DNA of 64,000 bases from Nocardia sp. (GCF_025465275.1 NZ_JAODNK010000016.1:1-64000), one strand, 5' to 3'. Positions 15,382-25,366 are shown, counted from the stretch's first letter. Notes: a model not told the origin generated them from the letters alone. A program made the numbers and translations.

Positions 15382-17148
15382 ATGGCTGATTCAGGGCTCT
15401 CCCGCCGGACACTGCTCCGCCGCGCGGCCGCGGGTGCGGTTGTCGCAAGTACCTCGTTCCGGCGGGCGGGCGCCGCACCGCCGGGACGGCGAGTTGCGGT
15501 GCTGGGCGGGGGAATTGCGGGCCTGACCGCAGCGCACGAGCTCATCGAGCGCGGCTTCGAGGTGACCGTCTACGAGCGGCGAATGCTCGGCGGGAAGGCG
15601 CGCAGTATGGATACCGATCTGCCGGTGACCGCTGGCCGCCGCCCGCTTCCCGGGGAACACGGGTTCCGGTTCTTCCCCGGCTTCTATCGCCATGTGCCGG
15701 AAACCATGCGCCGAATACCGTTCCCGGGCAATAGGAATGGCGTGTGGGACAACTTCGTTCCGGTGCTCACCGCGACGGCGGCGATCGACGGGCCGAACCT
15801 GACCGCGCCGTTCGAACTCAGCCTCGATGCCATCGGAAAGTCCGTTGCCACACCCGAATTGCTGCTGGACACCCTGCTCGGCGGGCTGACCTACGTACCC
15901 CGGGTGCCGTACCTCGAGCTGCTGGGCTTCGCGCAGCGGCTGCTGACCTACTTCACCAGTTGCGACGAGCGGCGGATCGGGCAGTGGGAACGTATGGCGT
16001 TCCTCGACTTCGCGCGAGCGCGGGGTGCGGATCCGAACTATTTGTTCGTGATCTCCACTGTCACCCGCACGCTGGTCGCGGCGAAGGAGAATCTGGCCAG
16101 CGCGAACACCATCTGCAAAGTGGCCGAGTCGTTCCTGCTCGCGCTGATCGATCGTAATGCCGACGGTGCGCCGGACCGGGTGCTGAACGCGCCGACCAAT
16201 GAGGCCTGGATCGATCCCTGGGTGGACTACCTGAAGCAGCGTGGCGTGCGGTTCGAGGTCGGCAGCGAGGTGCAGGGTCTGGAAGTCGCTGGTGGACAGA
16301 TCAGTTCGGCGGTCGTGCGCTCGGCGGGCGGGGCGACCTCGAGGGTAGCGGCGGACTATTTTGTCGCCGGACTGGCCGCCGAACAAGTGGTGCGGCTGTG
16401 GAGTCCCGAAGTGCTGGCGCTGGATCCGGACCTGGAGCGGATCAATCAGCTGTTCGTGGATTGGATGACGGGCATCCAGTTCTATCTGCGCACCGACAAT
16501 CCGATCTCGGCGGGGCATATCGGTTTCATCGAATCACCCTGGCGGCTCACCGGAATCAACCAGGCGCAGTTCTGGAAGGGCCGCGATATCGCGCGCGACT
16601 ACGGCGACGGCGAAGTCCGCGACATTCTGTCGGTCGACATCTCCGACTGGGACGCCCCCGGCATGCTGTACGGCAAGCCCGCCAAACAGTGCAGCCCCGA
16701 CGAAATCGCCAGGGAGACTTGGGCTCAGATCATGAAGACCCAGTCGGGCCGACTGCTGCTGCCCGACAAACTCCACGACAGCGACCTGCACTCCTGGTTT
16801 CTGGACCCGGGCATCCACTGGGACCCGGACGCCGGCGTCAACTCCAATGACGATCGGCTGCTGGTGAATACGGCCGGATCGTGGGACAACCGCCCGACCG
16901 GCGCCACCGGAATCCCGAATCTCTTTCTGGCCGGGGACTATTTGCGCACCAATGTCGATCTGGCCACCATGGAGGGTGCCAATGAAGGCGGGCGAATGGC
17001 GGCCAACGCGGTGCTCGATGCCGCAGGCTCCTCCGCCCCGCGAGCGGCACTGTTCCCGCATGTTTCCATTGCGGAGTTCGACGGAGCGCGTGCCCTGGAT
17101 CGGGACCGCTGGTTCGCCGGCCAGCCGAACCTGTTCGACCTACCGTGA
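15382..17148 (+). CDS. Tat-exported FAD-dependent amine-oxidase-like oxidoreductase
   Basis: A 588-aa flavoprotein with a twin-arginine leader (SRRTLLRRAAAGAVVA), then the FAD-binding motif VAVLGGGIAGLTAAHELIERG and ERRMLGGKARS, and at the C-terminus LFLAGDYLRTNVDLATMEGA, the second FAD contact of the NAD(P)-binding-8/amine-oxidase superfamily. The closest functional groups are phytoene-desaturase or hydroxysqualene-dehydroxylase-like enzymes; substrate unknown. Tat export means it would fold with FAD before leaving the cytoplasm. ATG 15382 starts the Tat leader. It lies downstream of a perfect palindrome and convergent with a TetR gene 11 bp away. Confidence 0.85.
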   Translation: MADSGLSRRTLLRRAAAGAVVASTSFRRAGAAPPGRRVAVLGGGIAGLTAAHELIERGFEVTVYERRMLGGKARSMDTDLPVTAGRRPLPGEHGFRFFPGFYRHVPETMRRIPFPGNRNGVWDNFVPVLTATAAIDGPNLTAPFELSLDAIGKSVATPELLLDTLLGGLTYVPRVPYLELLGFAQRLLTYFTSCDERRIGQWERMAFLDFARARGADPNYLFVISTVTRTLVAAKENLASANTICKVAESFLLALIDRNADGAPDRVLNAPTNEAWIDPWVDYLKQRGVRFEVGSEVQGLEVAGGQISSAVVRSAGGATSRVAADYFVAGLAAEQVVRLWSPEVLALDPDLERINQLFVDWMTGIQFYLRTDNPISAGHIGFIESPWRLTGINQAQFWKGRDIARDYGDGEVRDILSVDISDWDAPGMLYGKPAKQCSPDEIARETWAQIMKTQSGRLLLPDKLHDSDLHSWFLDPGIHWDPDAGVNSNDDRLLVNTAGSWDNRPTGATGIPNLFLAGDYLRTNVDLATMEGANEGGRMAANAVLDAAGSSAPRAALFPHVSIAEFDGARALDRDRWFAGQPNLFDLP

Positions 17149-17159
17149 ATCTGCTCCGC

Positions 17160-17774
17160 TTATGCGCGCTCGTCCTCGGCGGATTGCGCAATCCCGTGCA
17201 GCACAAGCGGAACGATGGCAGCGCGCACGAATCCGCGCGCCTGTTCCGCATCCGAGAAATCCACACCGCCCACCGGAGTGAGCAGCAGCGAGTGCGCGAA
17301 TCGAGCGAGCAACTCGGCAACCGGACGCGGATCGTACCGGTCGATCACCCCGCGCTGCTGCGCCGCCTCGAGCACGCCCGTTATGTAGTCGATCCCGAGC
17401 CCGACGCCGACTTCCCCACGCACCGTGTAGAACTGGAGAATCTCCTCGGGCGCAACCTCGAGCAACTGCCTCACCAGCGGATGCTGACGAGTCTGCTGAA
17501 TGACGTAGAGCACCGTCTCCTCGATCTGAGCCGGCACCCCCTCGGTAGCCGACCCGATCTCTGAAACCCCCTGCAACACACGCTGATTCTCCCGAACCAG
17601 CACCGCGTCGACCAACTTCTCCTTACTACTGAACCGCCGATAGATAGTCATCCGATTGACCCCGGCCCGCCGAGCGATGTCATCCAAACTGCTCCGCCGA
17701 ATCCCCACCTGAAGTATCCGCGCCAGCGCGGCATCAAGGATCTTCTCCCCGGTCTCATCGCGCGCGGAATCCAT
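17160..17774 (-). CDS. TetR-family transcriptional regulator
   Basis: A 204-aa TetR protein with N-terminal helix-turn-helix SSLDDIARRAGVNRMTIYRRFSSKEKLVDAVL and an all-helical ligand domain. Convergent with the Tat flavoprotein, whose promoter has the 33-bp palindrome; a half-site lies just before this gene too, consistent with autoregulation. Confidence 0.88.
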   Translation of the reverse strand: MDSARDETGEKILDAALARILQVGIRRSSLDDIARRAGVNRMTIYRRFSSKEKLVDAVLVRENQRVLQGVSEIGSATEGVPAQIEETVLYVIQQTRQHPLVRQLLEVAPEEILQFYTVRGEVGVGLGIDYITGVLEAAQQRGVIDRYDPRPVAELLARFAHSLLLTPVGGVDFSDAEQARGFVRAAIVPLVLHGIAQSAEDERA

Positions 17775-17875
17775 GTAGCAATGTTACGGGACCTGCCACA
17801 TCGCACAGCGCCGCCGCAGCACAGAGCGGGCGGCGACGCCTGGATACCGAACCTTCTGATTACAGCAGGCGCCTT

Positions 17876-19354
17876 TCAAGCACGGCTGCCGCTTGTGGCG
17901 TCGGCGCGATCAGGTGCGCCCAACTGGGGGTAGGTCGGGTACTCGATGCCCGAGATGTACTGCACCGTGCGGACCACCTGGCACGAATAGCCGAATTCGT
18001 TGTCGTACCAGAGATAGAGGATCGCGGTGTCGCCGTCGACGATGGTGGCATTGGCGTCGACGATCGATGCCGCGCGGGATCCGATGAAATCGCTCGAGAC
18101 CACATCGGTGGCCGCGGTGTAGTCGAGATTGCGGCTCAACGGACCGGACAGCGATACCTGACGCAGGTAGTCGAGCACTTCGCTCTTCGTGACCTCCCGC
18201 TCGAGCTGCAGGTTCAGAATCGCGACCGAAACATCCGGTGTGGGAACGCGAATCGAGTTGCCGGTGATCTTGGCCTTGAAGTCCGGCATCGCCTTCGCGA
18301 CCGCGGACGCGGCGCCGGTTTCGGTCAGCACCAGGTTGAACGGCGCGGAGCGGCCACGACGGTCGGCCGGGTGATAGTTGTCCAGCAGGTTCTGGTCATT
18401 GGTGAAGGAGTGCACCGTCTCCACATGACCGCGGACGATGCCGTACTCGTCGTCCATCGCCTTGAGCGGCGGCACGATCGCATTGGTCGTGCACGAGGCG
18501 CACGAGACGATCTGCTCGGACAGATCCACATCGAGGTGATTGACGCCGTGCACGATATTCGGCACGTCGCCCTTGCCGGGCGCGGTGAGCAGGACCTTGG
18601 CGATGCCGGGGCGCAGGTGCTGCTCCAGGCCCTGACGGTCACGCCATTTACCGGTGTTGTCGATCAGGATCGCGTTATTGATCCCGAACTCGGTGTAGTC
18701 GATCGTGGCCGGATCATCGCTGTAGATGAACCTGATGACATTGCCGTTGGCGATGATCGCGTTATTGCCGGCGTCGACCTTGATCGTTCCGTTGAACTGC
18801 CCGTGCACCGAATCCCGGCGCAGCAGGGACGCGCGCTTGGCCAGATCATCGGCACCGCCCTTGCGCACCACCACGGCCCGCAGGTTCAGCCCGTTGCCGG
18901 ACCCGGTCTTCTCGATCAGCAGACGCGTGACCAGACGGCCGATACGCCCGAAGCCGTACAGCACCACGTCCCGCGGGCCCTGCGACGCGGCCTTGTTGCC
19001 ATCGGTCACATCGGCCAGCACCGCGGCGGTGAACTCGGGAATCGACAGGCCGCGATCGTCGGCGCGATAGGCCATGACCACACGACCGAGGTCGATCTTG
19101 CACGGACCCAGATCCAGCCCACTGAGCACCTCGAGGATCGGCAGGGTCTCGTCGATCGACAGTTCCTCACCCTCGATCTGCCGCGCGAAACGGTGCGTCC
19201 GCAGAATGCTGATCACCGATTTGTTCACCAGCGACCGGCTGTGCAGAAGGATGGTCACCCCCTTCTCGCGATACAGCCTTCCGATGATCGGAATCATCGC
19301 CTCCGCCGAGGCTTCGTGAGCGTTCCAGCGGTCAAGATGGTCGTTAGTCAACAC
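17876..19354 (-). CDS. gap: Glyceraldehyde-3-phosphate dehydrogenase, long actinobacterial form
   Basis: A 492-aa protein: an N-terminal extension of about 125 residues precedes a complete GAPDH. Core marks are the NAD-binding LYGFGRIGRLVTRLLIEK, the catalytic SCASCTTNAIVPPLK, the HSFTNDQ segment with the catalytic His, and LWYDNEFGYSCQVVR at the C-terminus. It converts glyceraldehyde-3-phosphate and 1,3-bisphosphoglycerate with NAD(P). The long form is a separate branch from the usual 335-aa enzyme and may serve gluconeogenesis or another cofactor. GTG 19354 is chosen for the upstream GAGGA; an open frame continues 46 codons upstream but looks non-coding. Confidence 0.85.
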   Translation of the reverse strand: MLTNDHLDRWNAHEASAEAMIPIIGRLYREKGVTILLHSRSLVNKSVISILRTHRFARQIEGEELSIDETLPILEVLSGLDLGPCKIDLGRVVMAYRADDRGLSIPEFTAAVLADVTDGNKAASQGPRDVVLYGFGRIGRLVTRLLIEKTGSGNGLNLRAVVVRKGGADDLAKRASLLRRDSVHGQFNGTIKVDAGNNAIIANGNVIRFIYSDDPATIDYTEFGINNAILIDNTGKWRDRQGLEQHLRPGIAKVLLTAPGKGDVPNIVHGVNHLDVDLSEQIVSCASCTTNAIVPPLKAMDDEYGIVRGHVETVHSFTNDQNLLDNYHPADRRGRSAPFNLVLTETGAASAVAKAMPDFKAKITGNSIRVPTPDVSVAILNLQLEREVTKSEVLDYLRQVSLSGPLSRNLDYTAATDVVSSDFIGSRAASIVDANATIVDGDTAILYLWYDNEFGYSCQVVRTVQYISGIEYPTYPQLGAPDRADATSGSRA

Positions 19355-19501
19355 ACGTCCTCGGGGTTTCCTAGATCTGTTCGACCACCCGATGTTATCC
19401 AGCGCCGCACTATCACAAAGCCCCGCTACCCCGCGGTGAGTTCGGAAAGCTACCGCGGCACCGGGTCGTCGACGAATTGCCTTGCGAGGCACCGCGTGCC
19501 G

Positions 19502-20095
19502 TCACTGTGACGGGTGCGTCACATTTCCGGCGCCCTCGCCGCGCTGGTGGCCGCGACGGGCGTCGCGGTCGAAGATGCCCAGGATCTCGCACGGTCCGCC
19601 CTCGGCGCCGATGGCGTGCGGGAGCATGGTGGGAAACTCGGCCGACTGGTTGGTCTCGATCCGGAAGCGACGATTGCCCAGCAGCAGGATCGCGGTGCCG
19701 GAGAGAACGACGAGCCATTCGCGGCCGGTGTGGGCGCGCAGGCGCGAGGGACTGTCGGGCGGCGGGTTGGTCATGCGCTGGCGGACGACGGTCATGCCGG
19801 GTTCCGCCTTGATGGGCCAGCGCATCAGCCCGTGGGTTCCGTCGATCATCGGATTGGAGACGACGTCTTCCGTGGCGGTCTCGACCAGCTGGTCGAGCGA
19901 GGTGTCCAGCGCGCGGGCGAGGGTGACGAGCTGGTCCAGGGCCAGGCGGCGCTGACCGGTCTCGATGCGGCTGAGTGTGGACTGGCTGAGGTGTGCGCGA
20001 TCGGCCAGCTCTTCCAGCGACCAGCCCTGGGCCACACGCAGGGCGCGGATGCGTTTGCGCACGAGGCTGTCCAACTCATCATCGTCTTGCGTCAT
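19502..20095 (-). CDS. XRE-family regulator with cupin domain
   Basis: A 197-aa protein with an N-terminal lambda-repressor-like HTH (LRVAQGWSLEELADRAHLSQSTLSRIETGQRRL) and a C-terminal cupin (HTGREWLVVLSGTAILLLGNRRF). ATG 20095 places the HTH at the expected distance. It is divergent from the thioredoxin-reductase-like gene, whose ATG is 89 bp away, so it probably regulates that gene. Confidence 0.85.
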   Translation of the reverse strand: MTQDDDELDSLVRKRIRALRVAQGWSLEELADRAHLSQSTLSRIETGQRRLALDQLVTLARALDTSLDQLVETATEDVVSNPMIDGTHGLMRWPIKAEPGMTVVRQRMTNPPPDSPSRLRAHTGREWLVVLSGTAILLLGNRRFRIETNQSAEFPTMLPHAIGAEGGPCEILGIFDRDARRGHQRGEGAGNVTHPSQ

Positions 20096-20183
20096 AGGCA
20101 AGATGATATGCCCTGATAGCAAGATCGGGTTAGCGTCGATCGTGTTCGCCCCGGCAACTGGGGCGGCGATGGAAGGGGACGAT

Positions 20184-21185
20184 ATGCCTGCGACGACTAC
20201 CGCACACACGACCGACGAGGTGACCATCGACGCTGTGGTGATCGGCGGCGGCGCCGCCGGACTGAACGGCGCACTGATGTTGGTCCGGTCCCGGCGCTCA
20301 GTGGTCGTGATCGACAGCGGCACTCCGCGCAACGCGCCCGCCGAGGGCGTGCACGGGCTGCTCGGACTGGACGGCACTCCCCCGGCCGAGCTGCTGGAAC
20401 GAGGCCGCGACGAAGTCCGTCGCTACGGCGGCACCGTGCGCAGCGGCGAAGTTGTTGCGGCCGTGGCTGATCCGTCCGCCGGCGGGGATCCGCGCTTCAC
20501 TGTCACCCTGGCGGACGGCAGCACCCTGCACGCGCGCCGACTCCTGGTCGCCACCGGTCTGCGGGACGTGCTGCCCGACCTTCCCGGGCTGGCCGAGCAC
20601 TGGGGACACAGCGTGGTGCACTGCCCCTACTGCCACGGCTGGGAAGTACGTGACGAGCCCATCGGCATCTTGGCCGTCGGCCCGGCTTCCGTCCACCACG
20701 CACTGCTGTTCCGTCAGTTGACCGACGACCTCGTCTACTTCACCGGCGGCACCCAACTCGACGAGAACACCCGGGAACGCTTCTCCGCCCGCAATATTCG
20801 CATTGTCGACCTCCCCGTCGACCAGATCGTGACAGCCGAGAGCGGCGGGATCGCGGGCGTCCGGTTGGCGGATGGACAGCTTGTGCCCCGGCGCATCCTG
20901 GCAGTCGCGACCACCATGCAGGCGCGTACCGAGGGCCTGGAGAAACTGGGGCTGCCGATGCAGGATCTACCCGGCGGGATGGGTCGCCACTTCGTCACCG
21001 GAATGGCCGGGACCACCGCGGTTGCGGGGGTGTGGGTAGCCGGCAATGCCACCGATATGACCGCCCAGGTCGGCGCGTCCGCGGCAGCCGGCGCTCTGGC
21101 CGGCGCCCACATGAATGCCGACCTGGCTACCGCCGACACCGACGCGGCGCTCGCCGCCGTACTGCAGGACATCATCGACGCCTGA
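20184..21185 (+). CDS. Thioredoxin-reductase-like FAD/NAD(P) oxidoreductase
   Basis: A 333-aa flavoprotein with the dinucleotide motif VVIGGGAAGLNGALML near the N-terminus, ATG motif LLVATGLRD, a redox pair CPYC at about residues 147-150 (HCPYCHGWE), and C-terminal VWVAGNATDMTAQV. Thioredoxin reductases have the CxxC in the same place, but the family with HCPYCHGWE and poor NADP-motif conservation also includes disulfide-forming oxidases of natural products. GGAAGGGG at 20171-20178 supports ATG 20184. Divergent XRE-cupin gene; an MFS exporter follows. Confidence 0.82.
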   Translation: MPATTTAHTTDEVTIDAVVIGGGAAGLNGALMLVRSRRSVVVIDSGTPRNAPAEGVHGLLGLDGTPPAELLERGRDEVRRYGGTVRSGEVVAAVADPSAGGDPRFTVTLADGSTLHARRLLVATGLRDVLPDLPGLAEHWGHSVVHCPYCHGWEVRDEPIGILAVGPASVHHALLFRQLTDDLVYFTGGTQLDENTRERFSARNIRIVDLPVDQIVTAESGGIAGVRLADGQLVPRRILAVATTMQARTEGLEKLGLPMQDLPGGMGRHFVTGMAGTTAVAGVWVAGNATDMTAQVGASAAAGALAGAHMNADLATADTDAALAAVLQDIIDA

Positions 21186-21306
21186 GCCGATTCGACGGCC
21201 CCGCTCCCCAACCGCATGAGCGAAGGGTCGGGACTTCCGCATTACCCACTGGCGCTGCGTCTTTCGATACTGCGCCGATATCAGCACGCCCTGTCGAGAG
21301 GAATCC

Positions 21307-22860
21307 ATGAGTACCAACCCCCGGGTGAGCGCTGACCCGAGCACCGACCCTGACACGGGTGTGCCCGACGCGCGCCAGCGGCGCATGATCCTGATTGCCG
21401 TCTGTATCGCATTGATGGCCGTCATCGCCTCGGTGTCCGGACTCAATGTCGCCCAGCTGGACCTCTCCGCGGCCTTCGACGCCTCGCAGAGCACGGTCCT
21501 GTGGATCATCAATATCTATACGCTCAGTCTGGCCGCGCTCCTGTTGCCACTCGGCGCGATCGGTGACCGCTTCGGACGTAAGCGTATGCTGCTCATCGGG
21601 CTCGTCATCTTCGGTATTGCCAGTGCGACAGCAGGTTTCGCCCAATCGTCCGAGGTCATGCTCGCTGCCCGCGTATTCAGCGGCATCGGCGCGGCGATGA
21701 TCATGCCCATTACCCTCGCCGTCATCACCTCGACCTTTCCCCAGGAGGAACGGGGACGGGCGATCGGCGTGTGGACCGGCGTGGCCGGTGGTGGCGGCAT
21801 CCTGGGCATGTTCCTCTCGGCCGCCCTGGTCGATGTGGCGAGCTGGCGGTGGCTGTTCGTTCTACCCGTCGCGCTCGTTGTGGTCGCTCTCGTCATGACA
21901 CTGCGATCGGTCCCCGACTCCCGCGAAACATCAAGGCACGCTTTCGATATCGTCGGTGCGCTGACGTCCGTCGTCGCGGTCGTCGGGCTCATCTTCGCCC
22001 TGCAGGAGGGACCCGAACGAGGCTGGAGCGCCCCTGCGACCCTGCTCGGCCTTGCCATCGGCGTCCTCGCCGCCCTCGGATTCGTGAGCTGGGAACTGCG
22101 CCGCCGCGATGCCGCACTCCTGGACGTGCGCCTGTTCGGCGAGCGTTCCCTTGCTGGCGGCTCGATCACGCTGCTGGCGGTCTTCGGAGTCCAAGCCGGG
22201 ATCTTCGTGGTCCTCTTCCCGTTCTTCCAAGCCGTGCTCGGCTGGTCCGGGCTGCGGTCCACCCTGGCGCTGATGCCCATGGCCGTCCTGATGATGATCG
22301 CCTCCGGCCTCGCCCCGAAGTTGGCCGCGCGCACCGGCCCCCGGGCAACCATGGCCACCGGCATCCTCCTGGCAGGCGCAGGCCTGGCCCTCATGGCCAC
22401 CCTCGTCTCCGTCAACGGCGGCTACCTGTCCGTACTCCCCGGCATGCTCGCCATGGGCTTCGGCATGGGCCTGTCTATGACACCCTCCACCGAGGCCATC
22501 ACCAGCACCCTCCCCCAGGAGCGCCAGGGCGTCGCCTCCGCCCTCAATGACGTCACCCGCGAATTCGGCACCGCCCTCGGCGTAGCCCTACTCGGAGCCC
22601 TGCTGTCCTCCGGCTACCGCAACGCCATCAACCCCCAACTCGCCGATATCCCCCAGGCCCCCGCCGCCTCCGCCCGCGAAGGCATCGCCAACGCCCTAGA
22701 CGCCGCGAATCAGGCAGGCCCCCAAGCACAATCACTGATCCGCGCCGCCCAGGAATCGTTCGTCACCGGCTGGCAGCACGCCATGTGGGCAGGAGTAGCC
22801 ATCATGACCACCCTCTTCCTCTACATCCTCACCCGAGGACCCCGCCCCTCCTCCCGCTAG
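21307..22860 (+). CDS. DHA2-type MFS transporter
   Basis: A 517-aa integral membrane protein with about 14 hydrophobic helices, motif A GAIGDRFGRKRML, and motif C-like GGGGILGMFLSAALVD. It is the EmrB/QacA type of proton-driven drug exporter at the usual length. Same direction as the upstream flavoprotein, 121 bp away, so possibly part of the same response. Confidence 0.87.
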   Translation: MSTNPRVSADPSTDPDTGVPDARQRRMILIAVCIALMAVIASVSGLNVAQLDLSAAFDASQSTVLWIINIYTLSLAALLLPLGAIGDRFGRKRMLLIGLVIFGIASATAGFAQSSEVMLAARVFSGIGAAMIMPITLAVITSTFPQEERGRAIGVWTGVAGGGGILGMFLSAALVDVASWRWLFVLPVALVVVALVMTLRSVPDSRETSRHAFDIVGALTSVVAVVGLIFALQEGPERGWSAPATLLGLAIGVLAALGFVSWELRRRDAALLDVRLFGERSLAGGSITLLAVFGVQAGIFVVLFPFFQAVLGWSGLRSTLALMPMAVLMMIASGLAPKLAARTGPRATMATGILLAGAGLALMATLVSVNGGYLSVLPGMLAMGFGMGLSMTPSTEAITSTLPQERQGVASALNDVTREFGTALGVALLGALLSSGYRNAINPQLADIPQAPAASAREGIANALDAANQAGPQAQSLIRAAQESFVTGWQHAMWAGVAIMTTLFLYILTRGPRPSSR

Positions 22861-22870
22861 GCCTTGCCCG

Positions 22871-23173
22871 CTAATCCGAAGTTATGGCGAGCTGCCCGAA
22901 CCGATTGACGGCCGCATGGTGGTGCCCATCCGGGCTGGTGAGCACAACCTCGGTCGGATTGGTCAGCGCAATGCAGCAGTAATTCCCACGATCCTGCTGC
23001 ACGCTGACGGACAACAACCGTTTGTTATTAGCCTGCTGCCATCCCTCCATGCTGTCGTACAGCCCACGCATGGAGGGATTTTCGAAGTAAACGAGATTCT
23101 GCTTGTTCATATCCGACACGACACCGGTCTCCATTCCTGCCACAGGGGCAGTCCACAACACCCCTACACCCAT
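22871..23173 (-). CDS. Hypothetical protein, start uncertain
   Basis: About 100 aa from ATG 23173. It contains FENPSMRGLYDSMEGWQQAN and ends SPDGHHHAAVNRFGQLAITSD; no membrane segment and no family recognised. A TTG at 23185 is possible. The frame stays open further upstream without an ATG or GTG and reads plausibly as protein (GDQRRFLFGIAKYVASEW), so the gene may have lost its original start or be a remnant. It converges on the MFS gene with a 10-bp gap. Confidence 0.45.
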   Translation of the reverse strand: MGVGVLWTAPVAGMETGVVSDMNKQNLVYFENPSMRGLYDSMEGWQQANNKRLLSVSVQQDRGNYCCIALTNPTEVVLTSPDGHHHAAVNRFGQLAITSD

Positions 23174-23285
23174 CGTAGAACCCAACGACTGCCACTCTGA
23201 CGCAACATATTTCGCAATCCCGAACAGAAACCGCCGCTGATCCCCACTCGTGGGTCGCCGAAGGATCAGCTGTGGTGTACCGGGC

Positions 23286-24278
23286 TCACGGGTGGCTTTC
23301 GGGGGCGGTTGGGCCGGTGGCGAAGTGCTGGCGGTAGCGCTCGGGGGTGGTGGAGAGGCGGCGGGTGAAGAGGCGGTGGAGGGTTTCGGGGTGGCGGTAG
23401 CCCACTGCGCGGGCTATGGCGGTGATGGTGAGTTCGGTGGATTCCAGGAGGCGGCGGGCGGCTTCGATGCGGAGGTCCTCGACGAATGCTGCTGGGGTGC
23501 TGCCGGTTTCGAGGCGGAAGGCGCGGGCGAAATTGCGTTCGCTCATGCCGGCGCGGTGCGCCAGAGCGGAGACTGCCAGATCGCCGTCGAGGTGGTCGGG
23601 GAGCCACTGCTGGACAGCGCGGATGGCTGGGGTGCGGGCGGGCTGGGCGCGCATTTGAGCGCTGAACTGGGCTTGGCCGCCGGAGCGGCGGGTGAAGACG
23701 ACGAAGGCGCGGGCGATCTCCTGAGCCTTTTCGCGGCCGTGATCGTCCTCCACGAGAGCCAGGGCGAGGTCGATGCCGGCGGCGACACCGGCGGAGGTCC
23801 AGCGGTTGCGATCGTGGACGAAGATGCGGTCGGGCTCGACGGTCACACGCGGGTAGGTGCGGGCCAGTCGATCGGTCGTGCCCCAGTGGGTGGTGGCGCG
23901 GTAGCCGTCGAGCAGGCCGGCGGCGGCGAGCAGCAGCGCACCGGAGCACACCGAGGTCACTCGGCGGGATTTGCGGGCCAGGGCAGGCAATTCGCGGACC
24001 ACTTCCGCGGACACCGGCCCGGTGATCCAGCCGCCGACAACCACCAGCGTGTCGATTTCCTCAGCGGAGGCGGCCAGCTCATGCAGCGAATGTTCGACCG
24101 CGATGGTCAGACCGCCGTCGGCCGTGATCGACCGGCTCTGCGGCGAGGCCGTCACCAGCCGGTACACCTCATCCTCGGCGAGCGCGTTGACGAACCCGAA
24201 AACATCCATCGGCCCAGCCAATTCGACCAGTTGCATGCCCTGGTAGGCGACGAAAACAATGGTGCGCGACGCGGGCAT
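23286..24278 (-). CDS. GlxA-type AraC regulator with DJ-1/PfpI domain
   Basis: A 330-aa protein: residues about 5-170 form a DJ-1/PfpI (class I glutamine-amidotransferase-like) domain with the nucleophile-elbow Cys in RVTSVCSGALLLAAAG, followed by a C-terminal AraC double helix-turn-helix (LAVSALAHRAGMSERNFARAFRLETG and ITAIARAVGYRHPETLHRLFTRRL). Such regulators sense small molecules and activate catabolic genes. ATG 24278 (MPASRTIVFVAYQGMQ) is the natural start. No target gene is obvious. Confidence 0.85.
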   Translation of the reverse strand: MPASRTIVFVAYQGMQLVELAGPMDVFGFVNALAEDEVYRLVTASPQSRSITADGGLTIAVEHSLHELAASAEEIDTLVVVGGWITGPVSAEVVRELPALARKSRRVTSVCSGALLLAAAGLLDGYRATTHWGTTDRLARTYPRVTVEPDRIFVHDRNRWTSAGVAAGIDLALALVEDDHGREKAQEIARAFVVFTRRSGGQAQFSAQMRAQPARTPAIRAVQQWLPDHLDGDLAVSALAHRAGMSERNFARAFRLETGSTPAAFVEDLRIEAARRLLESTELTITAIARAVGYRHPETLHRLFTRRLSTTPERYRQHFATGPTAPESHP

Positions 24279-24511
24279 TCCGCCATCATCGCAGCCTGGA
24301 CAGGTGGCCGCCACGGTCAGCGCATGACTGTGACGGTCAGAGGGCCGGCCTGACCTGATTGGAGTGGGCAGCAGAAGGCATTAGCGATGCTAAATTCCCG
24401 ACAACTCGGACGCGTACCAGATTATACCGACCAACCGCGTCGCCCGTGCGTAATACTGTGCCGCAGTGCGCCGGCTTCGGGCCGGTGAACGCGATACGAA
24501 AGGGGTCCAAG

Positions 24512-25366
24512 TTGGCAGTCTTTGGTGCGCTTTTGGTGATTGTGAGCATGTTCGCTTTCGTAGTCGGGTTCATAGCGCTGTTTCAGGGCCATATCAACAC
24601 ACTCAGAATCAATAATAAGAAGTCAGCGGCCGCGCTCCTGACGATGGCCTTATTGATATTCGTCGCGGGCGTGACAATACTGCCCCACAACGAATCAGAT
24701 ACTACTTCAACAGCTGCAGAAGCTCAGCCGACAACTAATACCGCGACACTGTCGGCAACGAGTCGGACAACATCCGACTCTACGACTGCAATCGCACCGC
24801 CGACCCCGTCGAACGTGGTTCGAGGAATATTGAGCCAAATCGCTTATTGGCAGCAGACTTTCACTCCCGCAACCTCGAACGAGTGCGCCACCGAGGGCGA
24901 AAACCAGCTGAACTCGGAAGACGCATGGCGATTGCAGGGCGCCGTTCTGGCCTGTGCCCAAGATCCGATCGCCCCGATCTCGAACGCTTGGAACGGGGAG
25001 ATAGTCGACGCTGATCTTTATTTCAGCCCACATCAGGATTCCGCAGCAGCTCTGGCGGCCGCCGCCGCTCTCTTACCCCCCGATATTCAGCAGATCGGCG
25101 CATTCGACGGCGCCAATTCCAGCACCTCGCCGAATCCGAGCGGATCATGTTATACATTCGTCTACCATTCCGACGCGGCCGCCGCCGCGGTCCGTCAAAG
25201 TCAGCCGACCTGGTCCGACCCTGACAAAGTCTCGATCACTCTGTACACAGGAAACACGACGGCGTCGGACGGCTCCGACAGCAACTATGTGCCGACTGAT
25301 ATCCACCTGGCTGTGGTCGGCATAGGAGGCGAAACCAGAGGCGCGGACGGCGCTGTTCATTGCTGA
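24512..25366 (+). CDS. Hypothetical membrane-anchored protein
   Basis: About 284 aa from TTG 24512, chosen for the upstream AAAGGGG (24499-24504). Two hydrophobic helices (FGALLVIVSMFAFVVGFIALF and SAAALLTMALLIFVAGVTIL) precede a Thr/Ser-rich linker and an extracellular domain with five cysteines and Asn/Ser-rich stretches. Codons such as ATA and TTA are more frequent than in neighbours, hinting at transferred DNA. No family recognised. Confidence 0.6.
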   Translation: MAVFGALLVIVSMFAFVVGFIALFQGHINTLRINNKKSAAALLTMALLIFVAGVTILPHNESDTTSTAAEAQPTTNTATLSATSRTTSDSTTAIAPPTPSNVVRGILSQIAYWQQTFTPATSNECATEGENQLNSEDAWRLQGAVLACAQDPIAPISNAWNGEIVDADLYFSPHQDSAAALAAAAALLPPDIQQIGAFDGANSSTSPNPSGSCYTFVYHSDAAAAAVRQSQPTWSDPDKVSITLYTGNTTASDGSDSNYVPTDIHLAVVGIGGETRGADGAVHC

